A DNA stretch of 16,851 nucleotides from Coriobacteriaceae bacterium (GCA_015062635.1 SUUF01000004.1:34053-50903), one strand, 5' to 3'; positions 1 through 6,396 are shown, numbered from the stretch's first letter. Translations and numbers: made by a program. Notes: a model not told the origin generated them from the sequence alone.

Positions 1-210
1 GGCGTGGCCACGATGGACGACATCGAGCGTTTGGGGGCGGTGGCGAATAGCATCGACGGTATTATCACCGGACGCGCTGTGTACGAGGGCGCCATCGATG
101 TGACGGCCGCCGTCGAGCGCTGCCGCGAGCTGACGCGTAAGGCACTGGCCGCCGAGGTGGCGAAGGCGCCATGCGCGGGGTGCAACGGGATTCTCGAGAT
201 AGACGGGTAA
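1..210 (+). CDS. hisA: HisA, 3' end only (ProFAR isomerase)
   Basis: This is the C-terminal 69 codons of the phosphoribosylformimino-AICAR-phosphate isomerase, the step that opens the ribose ring before HisF acts. The gene starts left of the window and the frame is open from base 1 (G-V-A-T-M-D-D) to the TAA at 208-210. Family marks are the GGV-type phosphate loop remnant followed by a DDIERL helix, then GIITGRAVYEGAIDV, typical of the last beta/alpha units of the HisA barrel. After the barrel there is a short tail with two cysteines (APCAGCNG) that I do not recognise as a family feature. hisF follows, as expected for a his operon, but only after an unusual 517-bp gap. Confidence 0.9.
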   Translation, partial: GVATMDDIERLGAVANSIDGIITGRAVYEGAIDVTAAVERCRELTRKALAAEVAKAPCAGCNGILEIDG

Positions 211-216
211 ACTGAT

Positions 217-279
217 GGTTAGCCGCTTGGCCGCCCTCGTCGGCATGCCGATGGAGCGCCCGCTTGGCTTCGGCTAACC
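217..279. repeat. 9-bp inverted repeat after hisA
   Basis: GGTTAGCCG at 217-225 is matched by its exact complement CGGCTAACC at 271-279, starting seven bases after the hisA stop. The right arm is followed by a modest T-rich stretch (atgtatgtttg), so a weak terminator is possible. The loop contains the left arm of the 21-bp inverted repeat described next. The two pairings therefore cross: in RNA they would compete or form a pseudoknot. Function unknown. Confidence 0.45.
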
Positions 280-341
280 TATGTATGTTTGAAGTTTGTG
301 CCTGCAGAATCGCGTTCGCCCCATCGGCATGCCGACGAGGG
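234..341. repeat. 108-bp segment bounded by perfect 21-bp inverted repeats
   Basis: The 21 bases at 234-254 (starting CCCTCGTCGG) are the exact reverse complement of 321-341. Each arm is centred on the palindrome CGGCATGCCG. The 66 bases between the arms have no convincing reading frame. The shape fits a small non-autonomous terminal-inverted-repeat element or a long RNA hairpin between hisA and hisF. I see no target-site duplication flanking it (ttggccg on the left, ctacggg on the right), so the transposon reading is not proved. Confidence 0.6.
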
Positions 342-373
342 CTACGGGGTCGCCACAAGAAAGGTTGATAGCA

Positions 374-406
374 ATGCTCACCAAGCGTGTAATTCCCTGC
401 ATGGAT
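374..406 (+). pseudogene. First hisF start, cut off after codon 11
   Basis: An AGAAAGG ribosome binding site (358-364) precedes ATG at 374 and the codons for M-L-T-K-R-V-I-P-C-M-D, identical in protein to the start of HisF. After the Asp-11 codon the frame leaves hisF and enters the 177-bp repeat unit. Codons 2-6 (ctc acc aag cgt gta) differ from those of the functional copy (ctg acg aaa cgg gtt) at the third base of every codon, all silent, whereas codons 7-11 are identical. I infer that this is the native hisF start, stranded by insertion, and that the downstream starts came with the inserted unit. Confidence 0.7.
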
Positions 407-529
407 GATGCGAGCGCCCGGGAAACGCGCCGGTGGCGCGTTTCCAGCGAGCATGGGTCCGCGCTTGCGCGGACCCCCGGAACATACTTTGAAAACCCCA
501 TGCAGGGTGTTCCTGCTTGGATGCGGTAG
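374..529 (+). CDS. Possible 51-residue peptide starting with HisF residues 1-11
   Basis: From the stranded hisF ATG the frame stays open through the repeat body to a TAG at 527-529. It encodes 11 HisF residues followed by an Arg/Ala/Pro-rich stretch of about 40 residues with no recognised domain. It has a plausible ribosome binding site, so it may be translated as a by-product, and its translation could influence the hairpins that lie within it. Nothing suggests that the peptide itself has a function. Confidence 0.25.
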   Translation: MLTKRVIPCMDDASARETRRWRVSSEHGSALARTPGTYFENPMQGVPAWMR

Positions 530-568
530 CGGACGGGAGGGCTTGCGACTATGCTGACGAAACGGGTT
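392..568. repeat. 177-bp hisF-start cassette, unit 1
   Basis: First of two tandem units, identical base for base to 569-745. In order it contains: a 16-bp core at 392-407 (ATTCCCTGCATGGATG, HisF codons 7-11 plus one base); a perfect hairpin GGAAACGCGCC-GGT-GGCGCGTTTCC (421-445); a second perfect hairpin GGGTCCGCGC-TT-GCGCGGACCC (455-476); an inverted copy of the core centre, CCATGCAGGG (498-507); an imperfect direct copy of the core, TTCCTGCTTGGATG (510-523); a GGGAGG ribosome binding site (535-540); and a new ATG (551) with HisF codons 1-6. The period is exactly 59 codons. No recombinase gene is present in the window. Confidence 0.85.
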
Positions 569-583
569 ATTCCCTGCATGGAT
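551..583 (+). pseudogene. Second hisF start, cut off after codon 11
   Basis: ATG at 551 sits ten bases after GGGAGG (535-540) and encodes M-L-T-K-R-V-I-P-C-M-D with exactly the codons used by the real hisF start at 728. It then diverges into the second copy of the 177-bp unit. It is therefore the start supplied by unit 1, made useless by a second unit behind it. Confidence 0.7.
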
Positions 584-706
584 GATGCGAGCGCCCGGGA
601 AACGCGCCGGTGGCGCGTTTCCAGCGAGCATGGGTCCGCGCTTGCGCGGACCCCCGGAACATACTTTGAAAACCCCATGCAGGGTGTTCCTGCTTGGATG
701 CGGTAG
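551..706 (+). CDS. Possible 51-residue peptide, second copy
   Basis: This frame encodes the same 51-residue peptide as the frame at 374-529 and ends at the TAG at 704-706. Here the ribosome binding site is the cassette's own GGGAGG, the same one that serves the functional hisF. That makes some translation likely, but a role for the product is not supported. Confidence 0.25.
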   Translation: MLTKRVIPCMDDASARETRRWRVSSEHGSALARTPGTYFENPMQGVPAWMR

Positions 707-745
707 CGGACGGGAGGGCTTGCGACTATGCTGACGAAACGGGTT
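569..745. repeat. 177-bp hisF-start cassette, unit 2, plus 16-bp third core at 746-761
   Basis: Perfect second copy of the unit at 392-568, with its hairpins at 598-622 and 632-653. The 16-bp core recurs a third time at 746-761, after which the sequence continues as normal hisF (GTAAAAGAC) rather than as another unit. The array is thus core-unit-core-unit-core, the pattern expected from two site-specific insertions at the same site or from one insertion followed by tandem duplication. Complete identity of the two units points to a recent event or active homogenisation. Confidence 0.85.
712..717 (+). promoter_or_regulatory. hisF ribosome binding site supplied by the repeat
   Basis: GGGAGG lies 10 bases before the hisF ATG at 728. 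It belongs to cassette unit 2, so the functional gene now depends on a translation signal carried by the repeat, not on the AGAAAGG at 358-364 that precedes the first hisF start. The spacing is a little long. Confidence 0.6.
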
Positions 746-1492
746 ATTCCCTGCATGGATGTAAAAGACGGACGTGTTGTTAAGGGCGTGAACTTTGTGA
801 ATTTGCGCGATGCGGGCGATCCGATTGAGCTTGCGCAGCGGTATGACGAGCAGAAGGCCGATGAAGTTATCTTCCTCGACATTACGGCGACGCACGAAGG
901 GCGGGCGACGACGGTGGCGCTGGCGAGCCGCGCCTCCGAAGAGCTCCACCTGCCCTACTGCGTGGGCGGTGGCTTCCACAACATCGACGACATCCGCACC
1001 ATGATCGCGGCTGGAGCTGACAAGGTGTCCATCAACTCGGCGGCGGTGGCCGACCCGAGCATCCTGACGAAGGCGGCGGCGCTGTTCGGCACGCAGGCCA
1101 TCATCTGCGCGATTGATGCCAAGCGGGTGGCGGGCAACGCCAACAAGTGGGAGGTCTACGTGCATGGCGGGCGCAAGGCCACGGGCATCGATGCCGTGGA
1201 GTGGGCGCGCGAGGCCGAGCGCCGTGGCGCCGGCGAAATCCTGCTCACGAGCATGGATCGCGACGGTAGCCAAGATGGTTTCGATATCCCGCTCACGCGC
1301 GCAATCGCCCGTGCGGTGAATATCCCCGTCATCGCGAGTGGCGGTGTGGGCAAGCTCGAGCATTTCGCCGAGGGCATCATCGAAGGTGAGGCCGATGCCG
1401 TGCTGGCCGCGAGCGTGTTCCACTTCGGCACCTACACGGTGCGTCAGGTGAAGGAATACATGCGCAGCCAAGGCATTCCCGTGCGGCTGTAA
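728..1492 (+). CDS. hisF: HisF, cyclase subunit of imidazole glycerol phosphate synthase
   Basis: With the glutaminase HisH (not in this window), HisF converts PRFAR and ammonia into imidazole glycerol phosphate and AICAR in the cytoplasm. The 254-residue length matches the family. The catalytic aspartates are both present: Asp-11 in IPCMD and Asp-130 in CAIDAKR. The phosphate loops are also recognisable (CVGGGF near 78-83, ASGGVG near 203, AASVFHFG near 227). The start at 728 was chosen because it begins exactly at the family N terminus and is the only one of three identical starts whose frame continues through the gene. The first 34 bases lie within repeat sequence. hisA lies upstream and recQ begins 19 bases downstream. 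Confidence 0.97.
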   Translation: MLTKRVIPCMDVKDGRVVKGVNFVNLRDAGDPIELAQRYDEQKADEVIFLDITATHEGRATTVALASRASEELHLPYCVGGGFHNIDDIRTMIAAGADKVSINSAAVADPSILTKAAALFGTQAIICAIDAKRVAGNANKWEVYVHGGRKATGIDAVEWAREAERRGAGEILLTSMDRDGSQDGFDIPLTRAIARAVNIPVIASGGVGKLEHFAEGIIEGEADAVLAASVFHFGTYTVRQVKEYMRSQGIPVRL

Positions 1493-1511
1493 GCGGGCGA
1501 GCAAGCAACGC

Positions 1512-3383
1512 ATGCCCACACCGCACGACATCCTCAAGCGCTATTTCGGCTACGATTCGTTCCGTCCGAACCAGGAACAGATCGTCGAAGCCATCTTAGA
1601 TGGCCGCGATGTCCTGGCCATCATGCCCACAGGCGCGGGCAAGTCCATTTGCTATCAGGTGCCCGCCATCGCCCTGGGCGGGTGGACGTTAGTGGTATCA
1701 CCGCTGATATCCCTGATGAAGGACCAGGTAAACGCGCTGGAACAGGCGGGTATTACCGCGGGTTTCGTGAACAGCACGCTTTCGGTGCCAGCGCAGTTGC
1801 AGGTGCTCGATGCGGTGGCGGCGGGCATGGTGCGGCTTTTGTATGTGGCGCCCGAACGCCTGGGCGCCCCAGAATTCACGAAGCTGTGCGACGAGCATCC
1901 ACCGGCGCTCGTCGCGGTGGATGAGGCGCATTGCATCTCGCGTTGGGGTCAGGATTTCCGTCCGAGCTATATGGGCATTGCGGGGTTCGTAGACAGCCTG
2001 CCCGTGCGCCCGGTGGTTGCGGCGTTCACGGCGACGGCGACCCAACGGGTGCGTGTCGACATTGCCGATGCGCTCGATTTGCGTAATCCCTTGCAAGTGG
2101 TGGCGAGCTTCGATAGGCCGAACCTGCATTTCGAGGTGCGCCGACCCCAGGGCACGCGGGGTAAAGACAGCATGCTGCGCGCCATCTGCCGCAAACGCGA
2201 AGGGCAAAGCGGTATCGTGTACTGCACGTCGCGCAAGAGCGTCGAGCTCGTGTGCGACATGTTGAACGAAGAGGGCTTTTCTGCCACGCGCTACCATGCC
2301 GGCCTGAGCGCGGGCGAGCGCAAGGCGAACCAGGATGACTTCGTGTTCGACCGCAAGCGCATCATGGTGGCCACGAACGCCTTCGGCATGGGCGTCGACA
2401 AGAGCAACGTGAGCTTCATCGTGCATTACAATTTGCCGCTCGATGTGGAGAGCTATTACCAAGAGGCGGGCCGCGCCGGCCGCGATGGCGAGCCGGCCGA
2501 CTGTATCCTGCTCTATGCGCCCAAGGACGTGCGGACCTGCGAGTTCCTGCTGACGAACGGAATCGAGGAAGCGCCCGGCATTGACGGGCCCACGCGTCGT
2601 GAGCTCATCGACCGTGCGATGGACCGCCTGAAGCTGATGACCTTCTATGCGACGACCACCGATTGCCTGCGCGGTTACCTGCTGAAATACTTCGATGAAG
2701 CCGCGCCGGGCTACTGCGGTCATTGCGGGAACTGCGAGACGAAATTCGAAGAACAGGATATTACCGTCGAAGCGCAAAAGATCATCAGCTGCGTGTACCG
2801 CCTTGCGCAGCGCAATCGCATCGCCGGGCGCGCGATGATCGTCGATATCCTGCGCGGGTCGAAAAACACGAAGGTGCTCGACAACGGTTATGACACGCTT
2901 TCGACCTACGGCATCATGGCGGACGTGTCCACGCGTCGCATCCGCTTCATCATGGATGCGCTGGTGGAGCGGGGTTTATTGCTCGTTGACTCGGGAAAAT
3001 ACCCCACGCTGCGCTTCACCCCGCAAGCAGGGGAGTTCCTCCGCAACCGCGAACGGCTGGTCGTGAAGGTGCCGAAGGAAACAGAACGCGAGAAGCGCGA
3101 GCGCGAGTTCGCGCGTGCGGGTCAGCCTGATGCGCAGACCGCCGCCGAAACCCTTGCCGACCTGCCAGTCGACGAGGAGCTGTTCCAACGCCTGAAAGAG
3201 CTCCGTGCCCGCTTGGCTGCAGAAGCCGGAATTCCCGCCTACATCGTCTTCCACGACCGTACGCTGCGCGTGATGTCCCAGCGCAAGCCCCAGACCGAAG
3301 CCGAATTGCTTGACATTCCCGGCGTCGGCGAGAAGAAGGCTGCCCAATACGGCGACGCGTTCCTGCGCGCAATCAAAGGTTGA
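1512..3383 (+). CDS. recQ: RecQ-family ATP-dependent DNA helicase
   Basis: A 623-residue 3'-5' DNA helicase for recombination, repair and fork processing. Domains in order: helicase core with Walker A TGAGKS (40-45), DEAH (137-140), motif III AFTATAT (171-177) and motif VI QEAGRAGRDG (317-326); RecQ-C-terminal zinc site with Cys-385, Cys-402, Cys-405 and Cys-408; winged helix about 415-510; a charged linker (520-550); and a C-terminal HRDC domain (about 553-623) ending with an IPGVGEKKA helix-hairpin-helix-like motif. All three RecQ modules are present and length is normal. It starts 19 bases after hisF, probably on the same transcript, although the ribosome binding site (GGGCGAG) is weak. 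A helicase inside a his cluster has no obvious metabolic reason. Confidence 0.96.
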   Translation: MPTPHDILKRYFGYDSFRPNQEQIVEAILDGRDVLAIMPTGAGKSICYQVPAIALGGWTLVVSPLISLMKDQVNALEQAGITAGFVNSTLSVPAQLQVLDAVAAGMVRLLYVAPERLGAPEFTKLCDEHPPALVAVDEAHCISRWGQDFRPSYMGIAGFVDSLPVRPVVAAFTATATQRVRVDIADALDLRNPLQVVASFDRPNLHFEVRRPQGTRGKDSMLRAICRKREGQSGIVYCTSRKSVELVCDMLNEEGFSATRYHAGLSAGERKANQDDFVFDRKRIMVATNAFGMGVDKSNVSFIVHYNLPLDVESYYQEAGRAGRDGEPADCILLYAPKDVRTCEFLLTNGIEEAPGIDGPTRRELIDRAMDRLKLMTFYATTTDCLRGYLLKYFDEAAPGYCGHCGNCETKFEEQDITVEAQKIISCVYRLAQRNRIAGRAMIVDILRGSKNTKVLDNGYDTLSTYGIMADVSTRRIRFIMDALVERGLLLVDSGKYPTLRFTPQAGEFLRNRERLVVKVPKETEREKREREFARAGQPDAQTAAETLADLPVDEELFQRLKELRARLAAEAGIPAYIVFHDRTLRVMSQRKPQTEAELLDIPGVGEKKAAQYGDAFLRAIKG

Positions 3384-3486
3384 GGGCGAGTGTCTTAACG
3401 GGCAGTCCGCCGAGAACCGCATAATTCATGGCGTGACATTCCCTTGCTCCACCGCTGTGCCCTTGTCATGTAAGATGCATAGCGTC

Positions 3487-4668
3487 ATGAGCACGCATCG
3501 TCCCATCAGCATATTCGCCCTGCAGACCGAAGAGGAACGGGCGCGGACCGAACGCCTTGTCGAGGCACTGGAGGAGTGTGGCCCAAACGAGGTGCGCCTT
3601 GCGCACGAGCGCGTGGGCTTGCCGGAGCCGCATGCCGGCGCGCCCCTCGCTTCCCCAGATGTCCGCGCGGAGGTTCGGCAGGCGAATGAGTGGGGGAAGT
3701 TGGCCGATTGGGCGCGGCGTAACAAGCAGGTCGCCGCATGCCTGCTCATCGCGGCTGTGCTTGCCGTGGGCATCCCCTTCGGATATTCCGTGGGATGGTC
3801 GAACGCCTCCGACGACGCGGAACGGATTGCGGCGGAGCAAGCGGCTGCCGAAGCCGCGGCGCAGCCCATCGACCTTGCCCAGCGCGAGGCCAACGTGAAC
3901 ACGCATTACAAGAACCTGAAGATTGACGTGAGTTCCGCCGATCGCGTTTCGGCGGACAAGATAGAGCCCCTTACCGTTGACAAGGCGAAACCCAAGCCAA
4001 CCACCGAGCTCAAGCGCATCGCGGATGTCGACGTGTCGAAGGGCACGAAGGTGAAGCTCGACGTGCCCCTGGTGAATCAGATGGATGATTCGAATGGCGG
4101 CACGGCGATGGCGAACGGCTGCGAAATGGCGAGCTTGGCCATGTTGCTGCAACATGCGGGCGTGATGGCCACGAAGGAGAAGCTGGCTTCGGAGATACCC
4201 ATCGTTCCGCTCGTCGGCAAGGATGGCCGGCACGGCAACCCGAATAAGGCGTTCGTGGGCGAGATGGGAGGCGAGCCTGCCGGTCAGGCGGGCTACAGCG
4301 TGTATCATGGCCCGGTTGCGGTCCTCGCGCAGCGTCATCTGCTGAACCGGTCGTTCAAGGTGGTGGATATTACCGGGCAGAAATTCACCGTGTTGTTGAA
4401 AGAGCTTGCGAGCGGCAACCCGGTTTGGGTTATTACCACGACGACGATGCAGCCCGACATGCTCGAGGAGGTATGGGAGACTCCCGATGGCACGATGCGC
4501 GTGAACTGGATGCTTCACAGCGTGGTGGTTACCGGCTTCGACGACAAGCATGTGTTCATAAACGACCCGTATGGATACGATACGAATGTGCCCTATGACC
4601 GCAAGGGCTTCGAGGCGGCATGGAAGTTGATGGGCAGTCAGGCCGTGGTGATCGTGCCGACAGAATAG
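3487..4668 (+). CDS. Membrane-anchored C39-like cysteine peptidase
   Basis: The 393-residue protein has a cytoplasmic charged N terminus (1-80), one transmembrane helix (about 82-101, AACLLIAAVLAVGIPFGY), an Ala/Glu-rich stalk with predicted coiled-coil character (108-140) and an extracellular C39-like domain (about 188-393). The likely catalytic Cys is 212 in ANGCEMAS, His is 344 in MLHSVVVTGF, and Asp-360 in INDPYG completes the papain-like set. This fits the YvpB/C39_2 group; substrate unknown. No dedicated exporter domain or bacteriocin precursor is visible, so a bacteriocin-processing role is not supported. The frame is open further upstream, but into the recQ 3' end. I chose the ATG at 3487, which gives a sensible N terminus; the in-frame ATG at 3475 is possible. 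Neither has a strong ribosome binding site. Confidence 0.82.
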   Translation: MSTHRPISIFALQTEEERARTERLVEALEECGPNEVRLAHERVGLPEPHAGAPLASPDVRAEVRQANEWGKLADWARRNKQVAACLLIAAVLAVGIPFGYSVGWSNASDDAERIAAEQAAAEAAAQPIDLAQREANVNTHYKNLKIDVSSADRVSADKIEPLTVDKAKPKPTTELKRIADVDVSKGTKVKLDVPLVNQMDDSNGGTAMANGCEMASLAMLLQHAGVMATKEKLASEIPIVPLVGKDGRHGNPNKAFVGEMGGEPAGQAGYSVYHGPVAVLAQRHLLNRSFKVVDITGQKFTVLLKELASGNPVWVITTTTMQPDMLEEVWETPDGTMRVNWMLHSVVVTGFDDKHVFINDPYGYDTNVPYDRKGFEAAWKLMGSQAVVIVPTE

Positions 4669-4723
4669 CTGCTGCTGGCAAACGGGATTACCCCACCGCG
4701 TACGCAAGATGATTGGAGTGGAC

Positions 4724-5530
4724 ATGGCGAGCGATTTCGAGACGATGGCGTTGACGCCGGCCGATGTGAAATTCAACGAACAGGGCCTGGTGCCGTGCAT
4801 CGTGCAGGATAACGAGACCAAGGACGTTTTGATGATGGCGTGGATGAATGCCGAGTCGCTCGCGCTTACCATCGAACAACGCACGACGTGGTTCTATTCC
4901 CGAAGCCGCCAGAAGCTCTGGCACAAGGGAGAGGAAAGCGGTAATACCCAGGAACTCGTCTCGCTTCGCTACGACTGCGATGCCGATACGCTGCTTGCGC
5001 TCGTGCGCCCGGTGGGGCCGGCGTGTCATACCGGCAATTATTCCTGCTTCTATCGGGAATTCGATTTGCCTGAAACCGAAACGGCGGGCGAATTCGAGCA
5101 GGACAAGCCCGAGCTGACGATGTACGGCCTGACCAAGGCGCTTGGCATTACCGAGGTCGAGGCGTCCCCGCGCCGCGCCGTTGGTCGGATGCCCGTTACC
5201 TCCGACATCCTACAGCCGGCAGGCTTCGTGCATGGCGGTGCGACCATCTCGCTGCTGGAATCGGTGGCGAGCTGGACCTCGTGGCTCGGCACCGATCACG
5301 AGTCCGAGTTCTCGTTTGGCTCGCATATCGACATACGGCACGTCAGCGCTGTGCGCAAGGGTTACCTGTATGGTAGCTCCGAGCTCGAGCGCGTCGAAGA
5401 CCTGGGCGAGCGCGGCCGCAAGGAATACTGGCATGTGGAGGCTAAAACCGAGGATGGCCGCCTGGTATCCACCGGCACGATAACCACTCGCGTTGTGAGC
5501 AAGGAGTATTTCGCGAAGAAGCGGTCGTAA
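4724..5530 (+). CDS. hisI: HisI (phosphoribosyl-AMP cyclohydrolase) fused to a hotdog thioesterase
   Basis: Residues 1-115 are a complete HisI, the zinc enzyme that hydrolyses phosphoribosyl-AMP: WMN (40-42), FYSRSRQKLWHKGEESGNTQ (58-76), then DCDAD (84-88) and CHTGNYSCF with the zinc cysteines 85, 101 and 108. After a short acidic linker (116-130), residues about 131-268 form a hotdog acyl-CoA thioesterase of the YdiI/MenI type, with HGG at 170-172 and Glu-179 six residues later as likely general base. The usual partner fused to HisI is HisE, which is absent. The start at 4724 has GGAG five bases upstream (4715-4718); an ATG at 4709 would add five residues. The frame is continuous, with no stop or frameshift between domains. 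The thioesterase substrate is unknown; dihydroxynaphthoyl-CoA (menaquinone pathway) is one guess from resemblance. Confidence 0.92.
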   Translation: MASDFETMALTPADVKFNEQGLVPCIVQDNETKDVLMMAWMNAESLALTIEQRTTWFYSRSRQKLWHKGEESGNTQELVSLRYDCDADTLLALVRPVGPACHTGNYSCFYREFDLPETETAGEFEQDKPELTMYGLTKALGITEVEASPRRAVGRMPVTSDILQPAGFVHGGATISLLESVASWTSWLGTDHESEFSFGSHIDIRHVSAVRKGYLYGSSELERVEDLGERGRKEYWHVEAKTEDGRLVSTGTITTRVVSKEYFAKKRS

Positions 5531-5534
5531 CACA

Positions 5535-5560
5535 GGCGGCGTCCATGCGGGCATGCCGCC
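5535..5560. terminator. Possible bidirectional terminator between convergent genes
   Basis: GGCGGC (5535-5540) pairs with GCCGCC (5555-5560) in the 43-bp gap between the convergent hisI fusion and the SIMPL gene. There is no good T-tract on either side, so strength is doubtful. Its position is the main support. Confidence 0.35.
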
Positions 5561-5573
5561 GCTTGACGTTTGC

Positions 5574-6323
5574 TTACCGTATGGCGTAGGTGACGGTAAC
5601 TTCGGCGGTTATGGTCGTTTGGCCGGGCATCGTTTTCGCGGTGGCGGCGCCGGAGTCGACCGCATCTTCCGATGCGTAGACATCAAGGTTGCTGATGTAG
5701 CGGGCCGAGGTGTCTTGGTATCCCTCCGAAACCCGCACGATGGAACCGAGATTGACGCCCGAGGCGTTCGCGATGCCCTCGGCCTTGTTCCGCGCGGTGC
5801 CAAGGGCTGCCTCGAGGGCTTGTTGATACGCCTCGTCGTAGGTGCTCGCATAGAACTCGATGCCATCGGCCTGGTTGGCGCCTTCGGCCACGCATGCCTG
5901 GATGACCGTTCCCACATTGTCGATGTCGAGGTCCTCGACGCGCAGGGTCGTCGTCATCTCGTACCCGGTTATCACGTATTCATCGTCTTCCGAGCCGTCT
6001 TTCGGCTGCCCGTATCGGGGGAAGAGATAGGTGTTGGCGGTTTGAATGCTCGTGTCGGCGACTCCGAGCCCTCCAAGCTTCTCGATGACCGCATTGACGC
6101 GAGTGGCGTTTTCCTTCTGGCACGCCTCGGCGGTCTTCTCTTCCGAGACCACCGAAACATTGATGCGCGCCTTGTCGGGCACGATCTTGGCATCGCTTGT
6201 GGCCGTGACGGTAATATCGGAATCGGTCGAAGCCGACGCGCCTGAGCATCCGGCAAGCGCGCCTGCAAGCAAGGCCGCGCATGTCGCGACCGCCAAAACT
6301 GACCATAGTTGTTTCGCGTTCAT
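5574..6323 (-). CDS. SIMPL (DUF541) domain lipoprotein
   Basis: A 249-residue secreted lipoprotein: the first 26 residues form a signal peptide ending in the lipobox L-A-G-C, with Cys-26 as the lipidated residue. A Ser/Ala/Thr/Asp spacer follows, then a SIMPL/DUF541 domain (about 36-248), opening with ITVTATSDAKIVPDKARINVSV and containing the long helix with repeated Ala near YDEAYQQALEAALGTARNKA. Family members occur in the periplasm or outside the cell; their role is poorly defined. Start is supported by AGGGAG seven bases upstream. The gene stands alone on the minus strand between plus-strand genes. Confidence 0.88.
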   Translation of the reverse strand: MNAKQLWSVLAVATCAALLAGALAGCSGASASTDSDITVTATSDAKIVPDKARINVSVVSEEKTAEACQKENATRVNAVIEKLGGLGVADTSIQTANTYLFPRYGQPKDGSEDDEYVITGYEMTTTLRVEDLDIDNVGTVIQACVAEGANQADGIEFYASTYDEAYQQALEAALGTARNKAEGIANASGVNLGSIVRVSEGYQDTSARYISNLDVYASEDAVDSGAATAKTMPGQTTITAEVTVTYAIR

Positions 6324-6354
6324 GATTTCTCCCTCGGTCGACGATTTCGCTATA

Positions 6355-6374
6355 CCCGTAACACGATATACGGG
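6355..6374. promoter_or_regulatory. Inverted repeat upstream of the SIMPL gene
   Basis: CCCGTA (6355-6360) and TACGGG (6369-6374) form a spaced palindrome 32 bases before the SIMPL start, overlapping AT-rich hexamers (TATAGC and TATATC on the minus strand) that could serve as -10 elements. I could not find a good -35. It is a candidate operator only. Confidence 0.25.
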
Positions 6375-6396
6375 CTGCTATTGTCGGCTCACCGCG

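Noticed and set aside
392..761. CRISPR array
   Set aside because: Repeats are 177 bp, tandem and identical with no variable spacers, and no cas gene is present.
392..761. Assembly artefact as the simplest explanation for the tandem repeat
   Set aside because: Cannot be excluded for the number of units, but it does not explain the first hisF start having different silent codons or the presence of the non-hisF body, so at least one unit is probably real.
65..1537. A 490-codon minus-strand open frame over hisA end, repeats and hisF
   Set aside because: It is antisense to hisF, and its repeated middle is only the complement of the 177-bp units. High GC leaves long antisense frames open. No domain recognised.
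3310..3486. A longer C39 protein starting inside recQ
   Set aside because: The extra residues are out-of-frame recQ sequence and look unlike a protein N terminus; the start at 3487 or 3475 is more reasonable.
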